A stretch of 64,000 nt of DNA from Paractinoplanes tereljensis (GTDB lineage Bacteria > Actinomycetota > Actinomycetes > Mycobacteriales > Micromonosporaceae): the NCBI RefSeq assembly GCF_016862435.1, contig NZ_BOMY01000036.1:1-64000 (forward strand), written 5' to 3'. Numbering within the stretch: the first letter of the stretch is position 1; each line of letters starts with the position of its first letter. Below the pieces are notes generated by a model, which was given only the letters and a program-made list of their open reading frames with translations, searched no databases and was not told where the DNA came from. Both the position numbers and the translations under genes were made by a program. Below are positions 43,586-52,474 of the stretch, piece after piece.

Positions 43586-44422
43586 TCAGCCCTCGGGGTA
43601 ATCGACGTAGGCGAACCGACTCCCCTCGGGAGACCAGCTGTTCACGTTGATCGTGCCCTGGCCGCCGGGCAACCGGACGACCGTTTGTGCCGATCGCCAG
43701 TCGTCCGCCTCCACCAGGCACAGCTCGACGTTCCGGTCGGCCGGGTGGCCGGTCGTTCCCGGCGGATAGCTCAGATAGACCGCTCGGCTGCCGTCCGGGG
43801 CGAAGTGCGGGAACCAGTTGACCCGTTCGTCGAAGGTGAGCTGCTCGGCGCCGGTGCCGTCCGGGCGGATCCGGGCGATCTGGGCGCTGCCGGTGAACCG
43901 CTCGGTGTTGAAGTAGATCCACTCGCCGTCCGGGGTGTACTCCGGGCCGTCGTCGGTGCCGCCCGACTCGGTCAGCCGGGTGGTGCGGGTGCCGTCGACG
44001 CCCACCGTCCAGAGGCTGGCGGTGGTCCAGTCCTGCTGCTCGATGCCGACGTAGGCCAGGGTCTCGCCGTCCGGGCTCACCCCGTGCAGGAAGTGCATAC
44101 CCGCGCCGGACGTCACCCGGCGCACCGGGCCGCCGCGCAGCGAGGCCTGGTAGATGTGCCAGTCGTTGGCCGAGACGTAGACGGTCTCGCCGTCGGGGGC
44201 AAGCACGTGGTCGTTGTTCAGCTCGGGCACCCCGTCCAGCGAGATCTGCCGCGGCTCGCCCGAGCCGTCGGCCGGGAGACTCCAGAGCAGTCCGTCACCG
44301 TTGAGAATCAGGTGACCGTCCGCGGTCCAGTTCGGCGCCTCGAAATGCACGGTCGAGCTGGTGTGCACCAGGGTCGTGCTGGCGGTGGTCACGTCGTACA
44401 CCTGAATCCGGCAGGTCTTCAT
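43586..44422 (-). CDS. TolB-like WD40/PD40 beta-propeller protein, cytoplasmic
   Basis: A 278-residue protein made of repeated PD40-type blades: DGHLILNGDGLLWSLPADGS, APDGETVYVSANDWHIYQAS, SPDGETLAYVGIEQ, TPDGEWIYFNTERFTGSAQI, APDGSRAVYLSYPPG, SPEGSRFAYVDYP. No signal peptide is present. Proteins of this kind are common in actinomycetes and related in sequence to the propeller of oligogalacturonate lyase and of TolB. Given the pectin operon in this window, a carbohydrate-lyase role is conceivable, but no catalytic residues can be assigned. A binding role is equally likely. It stands alone, convergent with the PhoX-like gene. Confidence 0.82.
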   Translation of the reverse strand: MKTCRIQVYDVTTASTTLVHTSSTVHFEAPNWTADGHLILNGDGLLWSLPADGSGEPRQISLDGVPELNNDHVLAPDGETVYVSANDWHIYQASLRGGPVRRVTSGAGMHFLHGVSPDGETLAYVGIEQQDWTTASLWTVGVDGTRTTRLTESGGTDDGPEYTPDGEWIYFNTERFTGSAQIARIRPDGTGAEQLTFDERVNWFPHFAPDGSRAVYLSYPPGTTGHPADRNVELCLVEADDWRSAQTVVRLPGGQGTINVNSWSPEGSRFAYVDYPEG

Positions 44423-44459
44423 CCTCAGAACCTAGCGGGTGGGTCCTACGATCCGGCGC

Positions 44460-44681
44460 ATGCGACAGGCCGGGCGGTGGGTGACGGCGGCGGTGCTCGG
44501 GGCGCTCGCGCTCGGCTGCGCCCAGCCGGGCACCGGTGACGGGGACGCGTCGCCGCTTCGGTCGGCCGGCCCGTCCCCCTCCATCGCCCCGCCCACGCCG
44601 GCCGGGAACGCGGGTGACGGAGCACCGCAGGTAACCGGCGCCGCCGCCGAATTCGGCTGCCTCGAGCCCTACACCCACTGA
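44460..44681 (+). CDS. Small lipoprotein
   Basis: A 73-residue predicted lipoprotein. The first 20 residues are a signal with lipobox ALALGC, followed by a Ser/Pro/Ala-rich, low-complexity mature part and a single further Cys near the end (EFGCLEPYTH). The ATG at 44460 is preferred over the upstream in-frame start because it begins the signal directly. No family is recognised. The region 44682-44915 after it holds no gene that I can support. Confidence 0.6.
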   Translation: MRQAGRWVTAAVLGALALGCAQPGTGDGDASPLRSAGPSPSIAPPTPAGNAGDGAPQVTGAAAEFGCLEPYTH

Positions 44682-44915
44682 GCAGATCCCTTTTCCGTAC
44701 GCCCTGGTCCAGTCCCGTGGCACTCGGTCCCGGTAGGTGCAGCTCGCCCTCCGCGCGCCCGCCACGGGCGGGCCCGGCCCAGGACCTCAACCCCTTCGGT
44801 TGCGCGAGAGGCGCGGCACGTGCCGGTGTTGTGCGGTGGTCGCGTGGTGGCGGCGGTCGGGGGTAGTTGCGGTTGTCTGCGGTGTCGCCCGTACCGGCAA
44901 AGGGTTTGAAGGTTT

Positions 44916-46592
44916 CTAGGCGCGGGCCGCCAGGATCAGGTAGGCGGCGGCGGTCCAGGTGTAGGCGCGGTCTCGGAGGCCGGTGCCGGTTTCGGCGTCG
45001 AAGTTCTCGGCGAAGCCGGACTTCTCGCACAGCGCGCGGAACCGCCGGCTGATCTCGTCGGCCAGAGCGGCGTGGCCGGACCGGCGCAGGCCGTCCTCGA
45101 TCAGCACGGTCGACGGCGCCCAGATCGGGCCGCGCCAGTAGCCGTCGGCCCGGTAGTTCGGCGAATCGGTGGTCTCGGTTGCCGGGCCGTGCGCGGTCAG
45201 GTGGGTCGCGATCAGGTCGGCCAGCGCGGCGCTGACCGGCGGGGGCAGCTCGGCGCCGGCCGCGATCGGCATCAGGTCGAGCAGGCTCGCGCTGGTGGTG
45301 GTCTCGCCGGTCTCGGCGTTCCGGGCTCGGAACCGGGTGCCGTCCCACAGCTCCAGCATCGCGGTGCGGATCTGGGCGGCGGTCGACGCCCACTCCTCGG
45401 CGTCCGCCGGGCGGTCCAGTTCGGTCGCGAGGCCGGCCAGGCAGTCGAGTTGCAGGGCCAGGAAACCGGCCAGGTCGGCGGTCTCCACCAGCCGGGCCGG
45501 GTCGAAGGTGGTGGCGTTGTCCCAGCCGCTGTCGTTGCCGTGCTGGTAATGCGGCAGCGGGTGGCCGGGCACCCGGCGGTGGTCCAGCCAGAATCGGGTC
45601 CAGCGGGCCAGCCGGTCGTACACCTCGGTCAGTTCCCGCTGGTCGAGCCGGCGGGGCAGTCGTTCGCGCAGGTGTCGCAGGGCCCATCCGTGGATGGGCG
45701 GCTTGACGAAGTTGTGCAGCACCTCGGAATGCGCGATCGAGTCGGGCAGCGCGCCGCTCTCGTCCTGGTGGTCGAAGGGCAGCAGGAACTGGTCGAGGGC
45801 CAGCTCCGGGGCGCCGGCCGCGAGGGCGATGGCGTTGAAGCAGTGGTCCCAGCTCCAGACCTTGTCCATCCAGTGCTTCGACATCAGCACGGCGGGCCGG
45901 CCGAGGAAGCCGGCGGGATCGACGGTGGCCGACCAGAGGACGTAGGCGGCCAGCTCCGCGGCCGGCGTGCGGTCGCTGCGCCAAGGCGCAACGGCATCGG
46001 CGTACGCCGCAAAGGTCTCTGCCGCGGCCTTGGTGATCTCGTCAAAAGAGACCCCCGACGCGTACGGGGTACGAGCGGTCCGGTACTCCTCGATCGCGAG
46101 CTCCCATTCGCCGTCCGGCAGCGTGAGGGCCCGCTCCCCCGCGCCGAGCAGCTGGTTCCCGGCCTGGCCGGCCAAGGTTCCGGACAGCACCGTGATCCGG
46201 TAGCGGCGGCCGGTCTCGTAGGAGGTGAAGACGTACGCGCCGTCGATCGGGTCGCGGTAGAGGTAACTGCCCGCGAACGGGGTCAGCGCCGGGGCGGCGG
46301 TGGCGATCCGCAGCCCGAGGCCGGCGCCGCGCACCCGGACGGTGTCGGGGCTCTGGTAGGAGGCGTCGATCCGCCGCGGCCCGGCCGTCCAGGACAGCCG
46401 GGCCGGGGTCGCCACCAGCTCGGTCTCCGCCCGCACCCCGCCGGTCAGCGGGGTGAGGCACAGGACCGGGTGCATCCGGGTCTGATGGGAGACCAGGTGC
46501 ACGTCCTCGGCGTACGTCTGCTCCGCCACCACCGGGGAGAGCCCGAACCAGGAACCCCGGTAGCTGAACGGGATGTCGCGGAGGGAGAACAT
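44916..46592 (-). CDS. GH63/MGH1-like (alpha/alpha)6-barrel glycosidase, cytoplasmic
   Basis: A 558-residue enzyme of the trehalase/glucosidase-I/mannosylglycerate-hydrolase superfamily. The N-terminal third is beta-rich (about 1-170). The helical barrel carries VWSWDHCFNAIAL, GNDSGWDNATTFD and GYWRGPIWAPSTVLIEDGL, which line the active site in this group, including the conserved Asp and Trp residues. There is no signal peptide. It is divergent from the CE7 esterase gene with 77 bases between, so the two probably share control. Likely substrates are alpha-glucosides, mannosylglycerate or rhamnosyl compounds; the sequence does not decide. Confidence 0.85.
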   Translation of the reverse strand: MFSLRDIPFSYRGSWFGLSPVVAEQTYAEDVHLVSHQTRMHPVLCLTPLTGGVRAETELVATPARLSWTAGPRRIDASYQSPDTVRVRGAGLGLRIATAAPALTPFAGSYLYRDPIDGAYVFTSYETGRRYRITVLSGTLAGQAGNQLLGAGERALTLPDGEWELAIEEYRTARTPYASGVSFDEITKAAAETFAAYADAVAPWRSDRTPAAELAAYVLWSATVDPAGFLGRPAVLMSKHWMDKVWSWDHCFNAIALAAGAPELALDQFLLPFDHQDESGALPDSIAHSEVLHNFVKPPIHGWALRHLRERLPRRLDQRELTEVYDRLARWTRFWLDHRRVPGHPLPHYQHGNDSGWDNATTFDPARLVETADLAGFLALQLDCLAGLATELDRPADAEEWASTAAQIRTAMLELWDGTRFRARNAETGETTTSASLLDLMPIAAGAELPPPVSAALADLIATHLTAHGPATETTDSPNYRADGYWRGPIWAPSTVLIEDGLRRSGHAALADEISRRFRALCEKSGFAENFDAETGTGLRDRAYTWTAAAYLILAARA

Positions 46593-46669
46593 CGAACTCG
46601 CTTTCTGCTGCGGTCGGTCTTTGCCACCCAGAGTAGGAAGATCAAAGGATCACCGAGAAGGGAACTGAC

Positions 46670-47662
46670 TTGCTGACCGATCTCGCGCCCGAGCAGCTCG
46701 CTACCTATCGCAGCTCGCAGGTGGAACCGGCTGACTTCGACGACTTCTGGGGTGGCACGCTGGCCGAGGCGGCGGCGCACGACATCGACGTGCGGCTGAC
46801 CGAGGTGGCGACCGGGCTGGCCACCATCACCACCTACGACGTCACCTTCCGCGGGTTTGCCGGGCAGGACGTCCGGGCCTGGCTGCGCCTGCCGGCCGGG
46901 GCCACCGGGCCGCTGCCGGCCGTCGTGCAGTACGTGGGGTACGGCGGTGGGCGCGGGCACTACCTGGAGAACCTGTTCTGGGCCTCGGCCGGCTTCGCCC
47001 ACCTGCAGATGGACACCCGCGGCCAGGGCTCCGGCTGGAGTCTCGGCGTCACCCCGGACGACGCGCCGTCGCCGCCGCAGGTGCCGGGCGTGCTCACCCG
47101 GGGCATCCTCGACCCGGCGACCTACTACTACCGGCGGATGTTCACCGACGCGGTCCGGGCCGTCGACGCCGCCCGCAGCCTGGACGTGGTCGACGCCGAC
47201 CGGGTGGCCGTGGCCGGCGGCAGCCAGGGCGGCGGGACCGCGCTCGCCGTCGCCGGACTGCGCTCCGACCTGGCCGGGCTCGCGTCGTTCGTACCGTTCC
47301 TGTGCGATTTCCCGCGGGCCGTGCGGGCCACCGACGCGTACCCGTACCGGGAGATCATCGACTTCCTCAAGGTGCACCGGGGCGAGGGTGAGCAGGTGCA
47401 CCGCACCCTCGCCTACTTCGACGGGGTCAACTTCGCGCCGCGCGCGAGCGCCCCGGCCCTGTTCTCCGCCGCCCTGCGCGACGCCGTCTGCCCACCGTCC
47501 ACCGTCTACGGCGCCTACCACCGGTACGGCGGCCGCAAGGAGATCCGGGTCTGGGAGTTCAACGGGCACGAGGGCGGCGGGATCCTCGACGAGGAGGCCG
47601 CGCTGCACTTCCTGCGCGGGCTACTCGTTGCGGGCGGTCTCGGGACCGGTGATCCGGCGTAG
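46670..47662 (+). CDS. CE7 acetylxylan esterase/cephalosporin-C deacetylase, cytoplasmic
   Basis: A 330-residue alpha/beta hydrolase of the AXE1 group, which removes acetyl groups from short xylo-oligosaccharides and other small acetylated molecules. DTRGQG (115-120) is the CE7 hallmark. Ser185 in AGGSQGGG is the nucleophile, LRDAVCPP holds the Asp, and FNGHEGG holds the His. The start is TTG at 46670 after AAGGGA. There is no signal peptide, so it acts inside the cell on imported oligomers. Its last 42 bases overlap the convergent ABC permease gene. Confidence 0.92.
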   Translation: MLTDLAPEQLATYRSSQVEPADFDDFWGGTLAEAAAHDIDVRLTEVATGLATITTYDVTFRGFAGQDVRAWLRLPAGATGPLPAVVQYVGYGGGRGHYLENLFWASAGFAHLQMDTRGQGSGWSLGVTPDDAPSPPQVPGVLTRGILDPATYYYRRMFTDAVRAVDAARSLDVVDADRVAVAGGSQGGGTALAVAGLRSDLAGLASFVPFLCDFPRAVRATDAYPYREIIDFLKVHRGEGEQVHRTLAYFDGVNFAPRASAPALFSAALRDAVCPPSTVYGAYHRYGGRKEIRVWEFNGHEGGGILDEEAALHFLRGLLVAGGLGTGDPA

Positions 47663-49825
47663 CAGGGGCAGCGTCGACGCGATGATGCCGAGGGACGCGG
47701 CCAGGCCACCGATCACCAGCAGGTAGTAGGTGGGGCCGGGCGAGTGCAGCGAGTAGTCCAGCTGCGCTCGCAGGAACAGGTGGGCGGTGAGGAAGCCCAT
47801 CCCGGTGGCCAGGGCCGCGACCAGCAGCAGCGGCACCACGCTCTCCAGCGCGACCACCTGCCGCAGGGTGGCCAGCCGGGCGCCGGTCAGCCGCAGCATG
47901 CTGAACGGCCGTTTCCGTTCGGTGAGGCCGCCGGCCACCGCGACCGCGAGGCTGCAACCGGCGATCGGCAGGCTGGCCAGGATGACCACGTTGGCGAGCT
48001 GCTGCCACTGCACCAGCTGCTTGCCGAAGTCGCCCTGGAACTCGCCGTTGGTGGCGGGCAGCTGGCGGCCGGGATACGCGTTCTCGAGGGTGGTCCGGGA
48101 GCGTTCGACGGCCGCGGCACTGCCGTCGGTCTGCACCACGACCGACAGGATCGGCTGCTCGGCCACCTCGGCCAGGGTCAGCGCGCTGGCCTGCCACACC
48201 GTCACCGGCGCGATGGACCCGCCGTCGTGCTGCCCCTGGAGATCCTGGCTCACCTCGACGACCTGGGCGCCCGCCGGGCACCGCCCGAACAACGGCCGGG
48301 ACGCCAGTTCCGAGCACGCGATCAGACCGGGCCCGATATCGCTGTTGGTGTCCACCGGGAACAGCGGATTGCGCCGGACGACAAGCGTGCCGTCGACCCC
48401 GGACAGCACCGGCGGTGGGGCGACCGTCTCGTCCGTGCCCGGCCAGAAGTTCTGGACCAGGGCCACGTTTGCGGCCGAGCCGCGCTCGACCGGCGTGCCC
48501 CGGTTGTCGACCAGGGTGGTGATGATGCCGCTGGCCGCCGCGGTCACGAACAGCGCCAGCATCAGCCCGCTCACCGCCCGGAACCCGGCCTGCGGATTGT
48601 CGGCCAGGCGGCGGCCGGCGATCAACGCGGCCGGCCGGCGGGCCCGGCCCGCCAGCAGCCGGGCGCCGACCATGGTCAGCCACGGCCCGGCCACGACCAT
48701 CCCGATCATCACGGCGAAGATCCCGGAGAGGTACGCGATGGTCTGCCCGTTCGTGGTCGCCGGTCGCCGGCCGACGAAGTAGGCCAGCTCGGCCACGCCC
48801 AGCACCGCCAGGGTCAGCCGCCAGACCCGCGGCGGTTTCGGGGTGACCCGGCGGGTGACGCCGAGCGGTGAGATCTGCACCCGGCGCAGCGCGACCCGGG
48901 CGGCCACCGCCGCGGCGACCGGAACCCCGATCGCCACCGCCAGGACGTCCCGCAGGCCGAGCGACAGGTCACCGGTGAAGAACGCCGTCTCGGTGAACGT
49001 GATGGTGGCCATCCCGGGCCGCAGCGCGAAGAACACCCCGAAACCGGCGATCAGGCCGGCCGCCGTGGCCAGGGTCGCCTCCACCGTGGCGATCAGCGAG
49101 ATCTGCGGCGGGGTGGCACCGATCAGCCGCATCGCCGCGAACCGCTGCTCGCGGCGGGCGGCGGACAGCCGGGTCGCCGTACCGATGAACATCAGCAGCG
49201 GGAAGATCAGCGCGACCGCCACCACCGACAGCAGCAGCACCATGCCGTCGTTGTCGGTGCCGACCCGGCAGCCCGAGCAACCGCTCGGGTCGAGCGTCTC
49301 GATCCGGGTCACCTGGTGGACGTCGGGCATCCGGGACAGGTGGTCGGGGGTGTCGCCGGCCACCACGACCAGGGCCTCCGGGCCGGGCAGGCCGGCCGCG
49401 CCGACGGTGCCGATCAGGCGCCCGGGGAACCGGTCGGCGAGCTCGCCGAGCGGGGTGGACCGCAGCTCACGGGCGAGGGCGGGGGACGCGAAGTACTCCC
49501 CCGGGCCGGGCAACCGCGGAAGGCCCGGTGGCACCGGCTCGTGCGGGCCGGTGGCGGCGACGTCGACCCGGGCGATCCGGTCACCGTGGAAGTAGTCGCC
49601 GCGCAGCAGCCACCAGGTCGGATCGGCGGAGCCCACCACGTCGGTCCGGACCACACCGGTGTTGAGCCACGCGTACCGCTCGTTCTGGGTCTGCGCGGCG
49701 TTGACCCCGGCCACCGTGCACAGCAGCAGACCGGTCCCGATGGCGACCGCGACCATGATGATGGCGAGCCGGACGACGGCCTCGCGCCCGCCGGCCAGGG
49801 CGAGGCGGATCCCGAGCCGGATCAC
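47621..49825 (-). CDS. FtsX/MacB-type ABC transporter permease
   Basis: A 734-residue membrane protein with two FtsX cores. The first membrane segment (about 15-38, VVRLAIIMVAVAIGTGLLLC) is followed by a large outside domain. Membrane clusters follow at about 200-350 (VVAVALIFPLLMFIG; ATAAGLIAGFGVFFALR) and 355-450, then a second outside domain, and a final cluster at about 600-720. The GTG at 49825 overlaps the ATPase stop by 4 bases. Such transporters usually extrude lipids, peptides or antibiotics, or work on the cell wall, rather than importing. Its tail overlaps the CE7 esterase gene on the other strand. Confidence 0.88.
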   Translation of the reverse strand: MIRLGIRLALAGGREAVVRLAIIMVAVAIGTGLLLCTVAGVNAAQTQNERYAWLNTGVVRTDVVGSADPTWWLLRGDYFHGDRIARVDVAATGPHEPVPPGLPRLPGPGEYFASPALARELRSTPLGELADRFPGRLIGTVGAAGLPGPEALVVVAGDTPDHLSRMPDVHQVTRIETLDPSGCSGCRVGTDNDGMVLLLSVVAVALIFPLLMFIGTATRLSAARREQRFAAMRLIGATPPQISLIATVEATLATAAGLIAGFGVFFALRPGMATITFTETAFFTGDLSLGLRDVLAVAIGVPVAAAVAARVALRRVQISPLGVTRRVTPKPPRVWRLTLAVLGVAELAYFVGRRPATTNGQTIAYLSGIFAVMIGMVVAGPWLTMVGARLLAGRARRPAALIAGRRLADNPQAGFRAVSGLMLALFVTAAASGIITTLVDNRGTPVERGSAANVALVQNFWPGTDETVAPPPVLSGVDGTLVVRRNPLFPVDTNSDIGPGLIACSELASRPLFGRCPAGAQVVEVSQDLQGQHDGGSIAPVTVWQASALTLAEVAEQPILSVVVQTDGSAAAVERSRTTLENAYPGRQLPATNGEFQGDFGKQLVQWQQLANVVILASLPIAGCSLAVAVAGGLTERKRPFSMLRLTGARLATLRQVVALESVVPLLLVAALATGMGFLTAHLFLRAQLDYSLHSPGPTYYLLVIGGLAASLGIIASTLPLLRRITGPETARNE

Positions 49826-50493
49826 GGGTGCACCAGCGTGGTGACCTTGCCGTCCCGCACGATCACTTCGCGGTCCGCGTACGCCGCCACCCGGGCCTCG
49901 TGGGTGACCACGACGACGGTGGTGCCCTCGGCCCGGGCCGAGGCGACAAGCTGGTCCATCACCTGCTCGCCGGTCAGCGAGTCGAGCGAGCCGGTGGGCT
50001 CGTCGGCGAACAGCACCCGGGGACGGGAGACCAGGCCCCGGGCCAGCGCGACGCGCTGGGCCTGGCCGCCGGACAGCTCGCCGGACCGGCGGCGTTCCAG
50101 ACCGTCCAGGCCGAGTCGCTCGAACCAGGCGCGGGCCGCGCGCAGCGCCGGCTCGCGGCGGGTGCCGGCCAGCAGCAGCGGCAGCGCCACGTTTTCCTCG
50201 GCGGTGAGCTCGGGAACCAGCTGGCCGAACTGGAAGACGAACCCGAACCGGTCGCGGCGCAGGGCGCTGCGCTCGTTCTCCCCCAGGGTGTCGACCCGCC
50301 GGCCGTCGAAGTGGATCTCCCCTGCCGTCGGCACCAGGATGCCGGCCAGGCAGTGCAGCAGCGTCGACTTGCCGGAGCCGCTCGGCCCCATCACCGCGAG
50401 GATCTCGCCGGCCCCCACCGCCAGGTCGGCGCCGCGCAGCGCGGGCGTGTGGCCGAACGAGAGCTCGACCCCGCGGGCCTCGATGATGATCAC
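49822..50493 (-). CDS. ABC transporter ATP-binding protein (MacB/LolD type)
   Basis: A 223-residue ATPase. Walker A is GPSGSGKST (36-44), the signature is LSGGQAQRVALARG, Walker B is RVLFADEPTG, and the switch His is in VVVTHEARVAA. The GTG at 50493 is chosen because it overlaps the PadR stop by 4 bases (GTGA) and starts right before the first strand (IIIEARGVELSFG). It drives the FtsX-type permease encoded next. Confidence 0.95.
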   Translation of the reverse strand: MIIIEARGVELSFGHTPALRGADLAVGAGEILAVMGPSGSGKSTLLHCLAGILVPTAGEIHFDGRRVDTLGENERSALRRDRFGFVFQFGQLVPELTAEENVALPLLLAGTRREPALRAARAWFERLGLDGLERRRSGELSGGQAQRVALARGLVSRPRVLFADEPTGSLDSLTGEQVMDQLVASARAEGTTVVVVTHEARVAAYADREVIVRDGKVTTLVHP

Positions 50494-51014
50494 CGCCGGA
50501 CCTCGGCCCGCAGCGCGTCGAGCCGGGCGGCGGTGGTGTCGATCCACCGCAGGTCGGCCTCCAGGTGGAACAGGCCGTGGTCGGCGAGCAGCCCGTCGAC
50601 CAGGCCACCGGCCCGCTTGATCTCGGTCAGCTCCCGCATCCGCTGCAGGTGGGCGGCCCGCTGGGCGTCCAGGTATTCCTCGGCCGGGCGCTGGAGCATC
50701 AGGGCCAGGACGACCTTGGAGAACAGGACGCTCTGCAGATGGGGCTCGGGGGCGACCGGCTCGGCCAGCCAGGCACTCACCTCGGTGGCGCCCTGCTCGG
50801 TGATCACGTAGCGCTTGCGGTCGGGGCCGTCGCCCGGCTCGGCCTCGTTCATCACGATCTTGCCGTCCCGGGCGAGGCGGCCGAGGGTCGAATACACCTG
50901 CCCGAACGGCAGCGGCTTGCCGCGGCCGAAGAAGGTGTCGTAGTCGCGCTTGAGGTCGTAGCCATGGCTCGGCTCGCGCTCAAGCAGCCCCAGCAGTGTC
51001 AGCGGAACGCTCAT
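50490..51014 (-). CDS. PadR-family transcriptional regulator
   Basis: A 174-residue regulator. The N-terminal winged helix has LTLLGLLEREPSHGYDLKR and FGQVYSTLGRLARDGKI, and the C-terminal dimerisation part (about 95-170) is helical with a coiled-coil look. It leads an operon with the ABC ATPase and permease. PadR proteins in such operons are often released by the transporter's toxic substrate. An 11-base inverted repeat lies 15 bases before the start codon and is a ready operator. Confidence 0.93.
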   Translation of the reverse strand: MSVPLTLLGLLEREPSHGYDLKRDYDTFFGRGKPLPFGQVYSTLGRLARDGKIVMNEAEPGDGPDRKRYVITEQGATEVSAWLAEPVAPEPHLQSVLFSKVVLALMLQRPAEEYLDAQRAAHLQRMRELTEIKRAGGLVDGLLADHGLFHLEADLRWIDTTAARLDALRAEVRR

Positions 51015-51028
51015 GAGGGAACCCTACA

Positions 51029-51059
51029 CCGGGGGTATACCTCGCGTATATACCCCCGG
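51029..51059. promoter_or_regulatory. Perfect 11-9-11 inverted repeat before PadR gene
   Basis: CCGGGGGTATA (51029-51039) and TATACCCCCGG (51049-51059) are exact inverted copies with 9 bases between. It sits between the end of the xylan operon (stop at 51073) and the PadR start (51014), on the same strand. It may be the PadR operator, the terminator of the xylan operon, or both. Confidence 0.65.
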
Positions 51060-51072
51060 GTTAGGGCCGCCC

Positions 51073-52452
51073 TCAGGGTTGCCGGGTCAGCAGGCCGGGG
51101 CGGTACGGCAGGAGGCCGTAGTCGCCGCCGGAGCTGGGGGAGCGTCCCTGGTAGAGCAGCTTCAGGTTGCAGGGGTCGACGGTGAAGGTTTGGTCGGCGC
51201 TGGTGCGGACCAGTTCGCCGTGACTGATGTCGTTGGTCCAGGTGGCACCGCTGTTGGCTTTGCCGGCGAACGGGTTGCTCTCGGTCGCGGCCTGCGCCGT
51301 CCACGATCCGCCCAGGCTGGTCGCGGTGAACGAGCGGAAGTAGCGGCCGTTCGAACCGATCGCCTCGACGATCATCAGGTACTGGTTCTGGCCCGCGATC
51401 TTGTAGACCTGCGGGGCTTCGAACAGGTTGTTCGTGGAGTCGCTCATGATCGTCGTGTAGGAGGAGCCGAAGGTGCCGGGGAAGTTGCCGATGGGCATGC
51501 TGGCCCGGTAGATCTTGCCGTTGTCGCCGGCGAAGAACAGGTACATGTTCGTGCCGTCACCGATCAGGGTTTGGTCGATCGGGCCGGTGCCGGAGCCGGT
51601 GATGCTGCCGGAGAACAGTGGTTGGGCCGTCGACCAGCCGTTGGCGTTGGTGGGGTCGCTGGAGGTGCGGTAGGAGAACGCGGTGGCGCCCCACTGGTAG
51701 GCCAGGACCCAGATGTTCTTGGGTGCGAAGTAGAACAGGGTGGGTGCGACGGTGCCCGAGGACATGCCGTTCTGGCTGGCCGAGGCCATCTCCGACCAGT
51801 TGGTGAACAGGCCGAAGTTCATCGAGCCCCAGGTCGATCCGGTGTCGTGGGTGGTCGCGTAGACGAGTTGCTTGCCGTTGTACGGGACGGTGGTGAAGTC
51901 CTTGAGTGACACCCAGCCCGACTTCGGGGTGGCCAGCACACCGGTCGACGACCAGCGATAGGTCGACGGCAGAGTGCACGTGCTGGGCGGCGGCGTGGTG
52001 GGCGCGGTGGTCGGCGTCGTCGTGGGCGTCGTCGTCGGCACGGTGCCACCCGTACACGTCACGCCGTTCACGGCGAAGCTTGCCGGGACCGGGTTGCTGC
52101 CGGTCCACGACCCGTTGAAGCCGAACGCCACCGAACCGCCGGTGGCGACCGCGCCGTTGTAGCTCACGTTCTTCGCGGTCACCGCCGAACCGCTCTGGGT
52201 CAGCGTCGTGTTCCACGCCTGGGTCACCGTCTGCCCGGCACCGAACGACCACGTCAGCGTCCAACTGGTCAGCGGATCGCCGAGGTTGGTGATGGACACG
52301 TTGGCACCGAACCCGCCCTGCCACTGCGACGAGACGGCGTAGTTCACCGAGCAGCCCGCGGCCGCGGCACCGGCCGGCAAGGCTACGGCCACCGCTGCTG
52401 ACGCCAGCAGCACGGCGCCGACCGCCGCCAGGCCGATTGTGGATCTGGACAT
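51073..52452 (-). CDS. Secreted GH62 alpha-L-arabinofuranosidase with N-terminal CBM2
   Basis: A 459-residue enzyme that removes arabinose side groups from arabinoxylan. The ATG at 52452 opens a signal peptide (about 1-31). CBM2 about 32-130 (SVNYAVSSQWQGGFGANV), then a short Thr/Pro linker. The five-bladed GH62 domain (about 150-459) shows YRWSSTGVLATPKSGWVSLK, APTLFYFAPKNIWVLAYQWG, GPIDQTLIGDGTNMYLFFAG, LFEAPQVYKI and NDISHGELVR. It is the last gene of the xylan operon, 22 bases after the GH30 stop. Its CBM2 DNA is collinear with that of the GH30 gene. Confidence 0.95.
   Translation of the reverse strand: MSRSTIGLAAVGAVLLASAAVAVALPAGAAAAGCSVNYAVSSQWQGGFGANVSITNLGDPLTSWTLTWSFGAGQTVTQAWNTTLTQSGSAVTAKNVSYNGAVATGGSVAFGFNGSWTGSNPVPASFAVNGVTCTGGTVPTTTPTTTPTTAPTTPPPSTCTLPSTYRWSSTGVLATPKSGWVSLKDFTTVPYNGKQLVYATTHDTGSTWGSMNFGLFTNWSEMASASQNGMSSGTVAPTLFYFAPKNIWVLAYQWGATAFSYRTSSDPTNANGWSTAQPLFSGSITGSGTGPIDQTLIGDGTNMYLFFAGDNGKIYRASMPIGNFPGTFGSSYTTIMSDSTNNLFEAPQVYKIAGQNQYLMIVEAIGSNGRYFRSFTATSLGGSWTAQAATESNPFAGKANSGATWTNDISHGELVRTSADQTFTVDPCNLKLLYQGRSPSSGGDYGLLPYRPGLLTRQP
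52055..52345 (-). repeat. Duplicated CBM2 segment in xylan operon, copy 1
   Basis: The CBM2 coding DNA of the GH62 gene lines up without gaps with 53769-54059 in the GH30 gene (offset 1714). The GH43 gene has a more diverged copy at about 55725-56035. Confidence 0.75.
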
Positions 52453-52474
52453 GATGCTTCCTCCCGAGGGGATG

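Noticed and set aside
44682..44915. tRNA or small RNA in the gap
   Set aside because: The stretch has GC-rich stems but no cloverleaf, T-loop consensus or conserved RNA signature.
47621..47662. Frameshift at the overlapping 3' ends of the CE7 esterase and ABC permease genes
   Set aside because: Both reading frames are intact to their natural family ends (the esterase His motif is upstream of the overlap), so this is a genuine convergent overlap.
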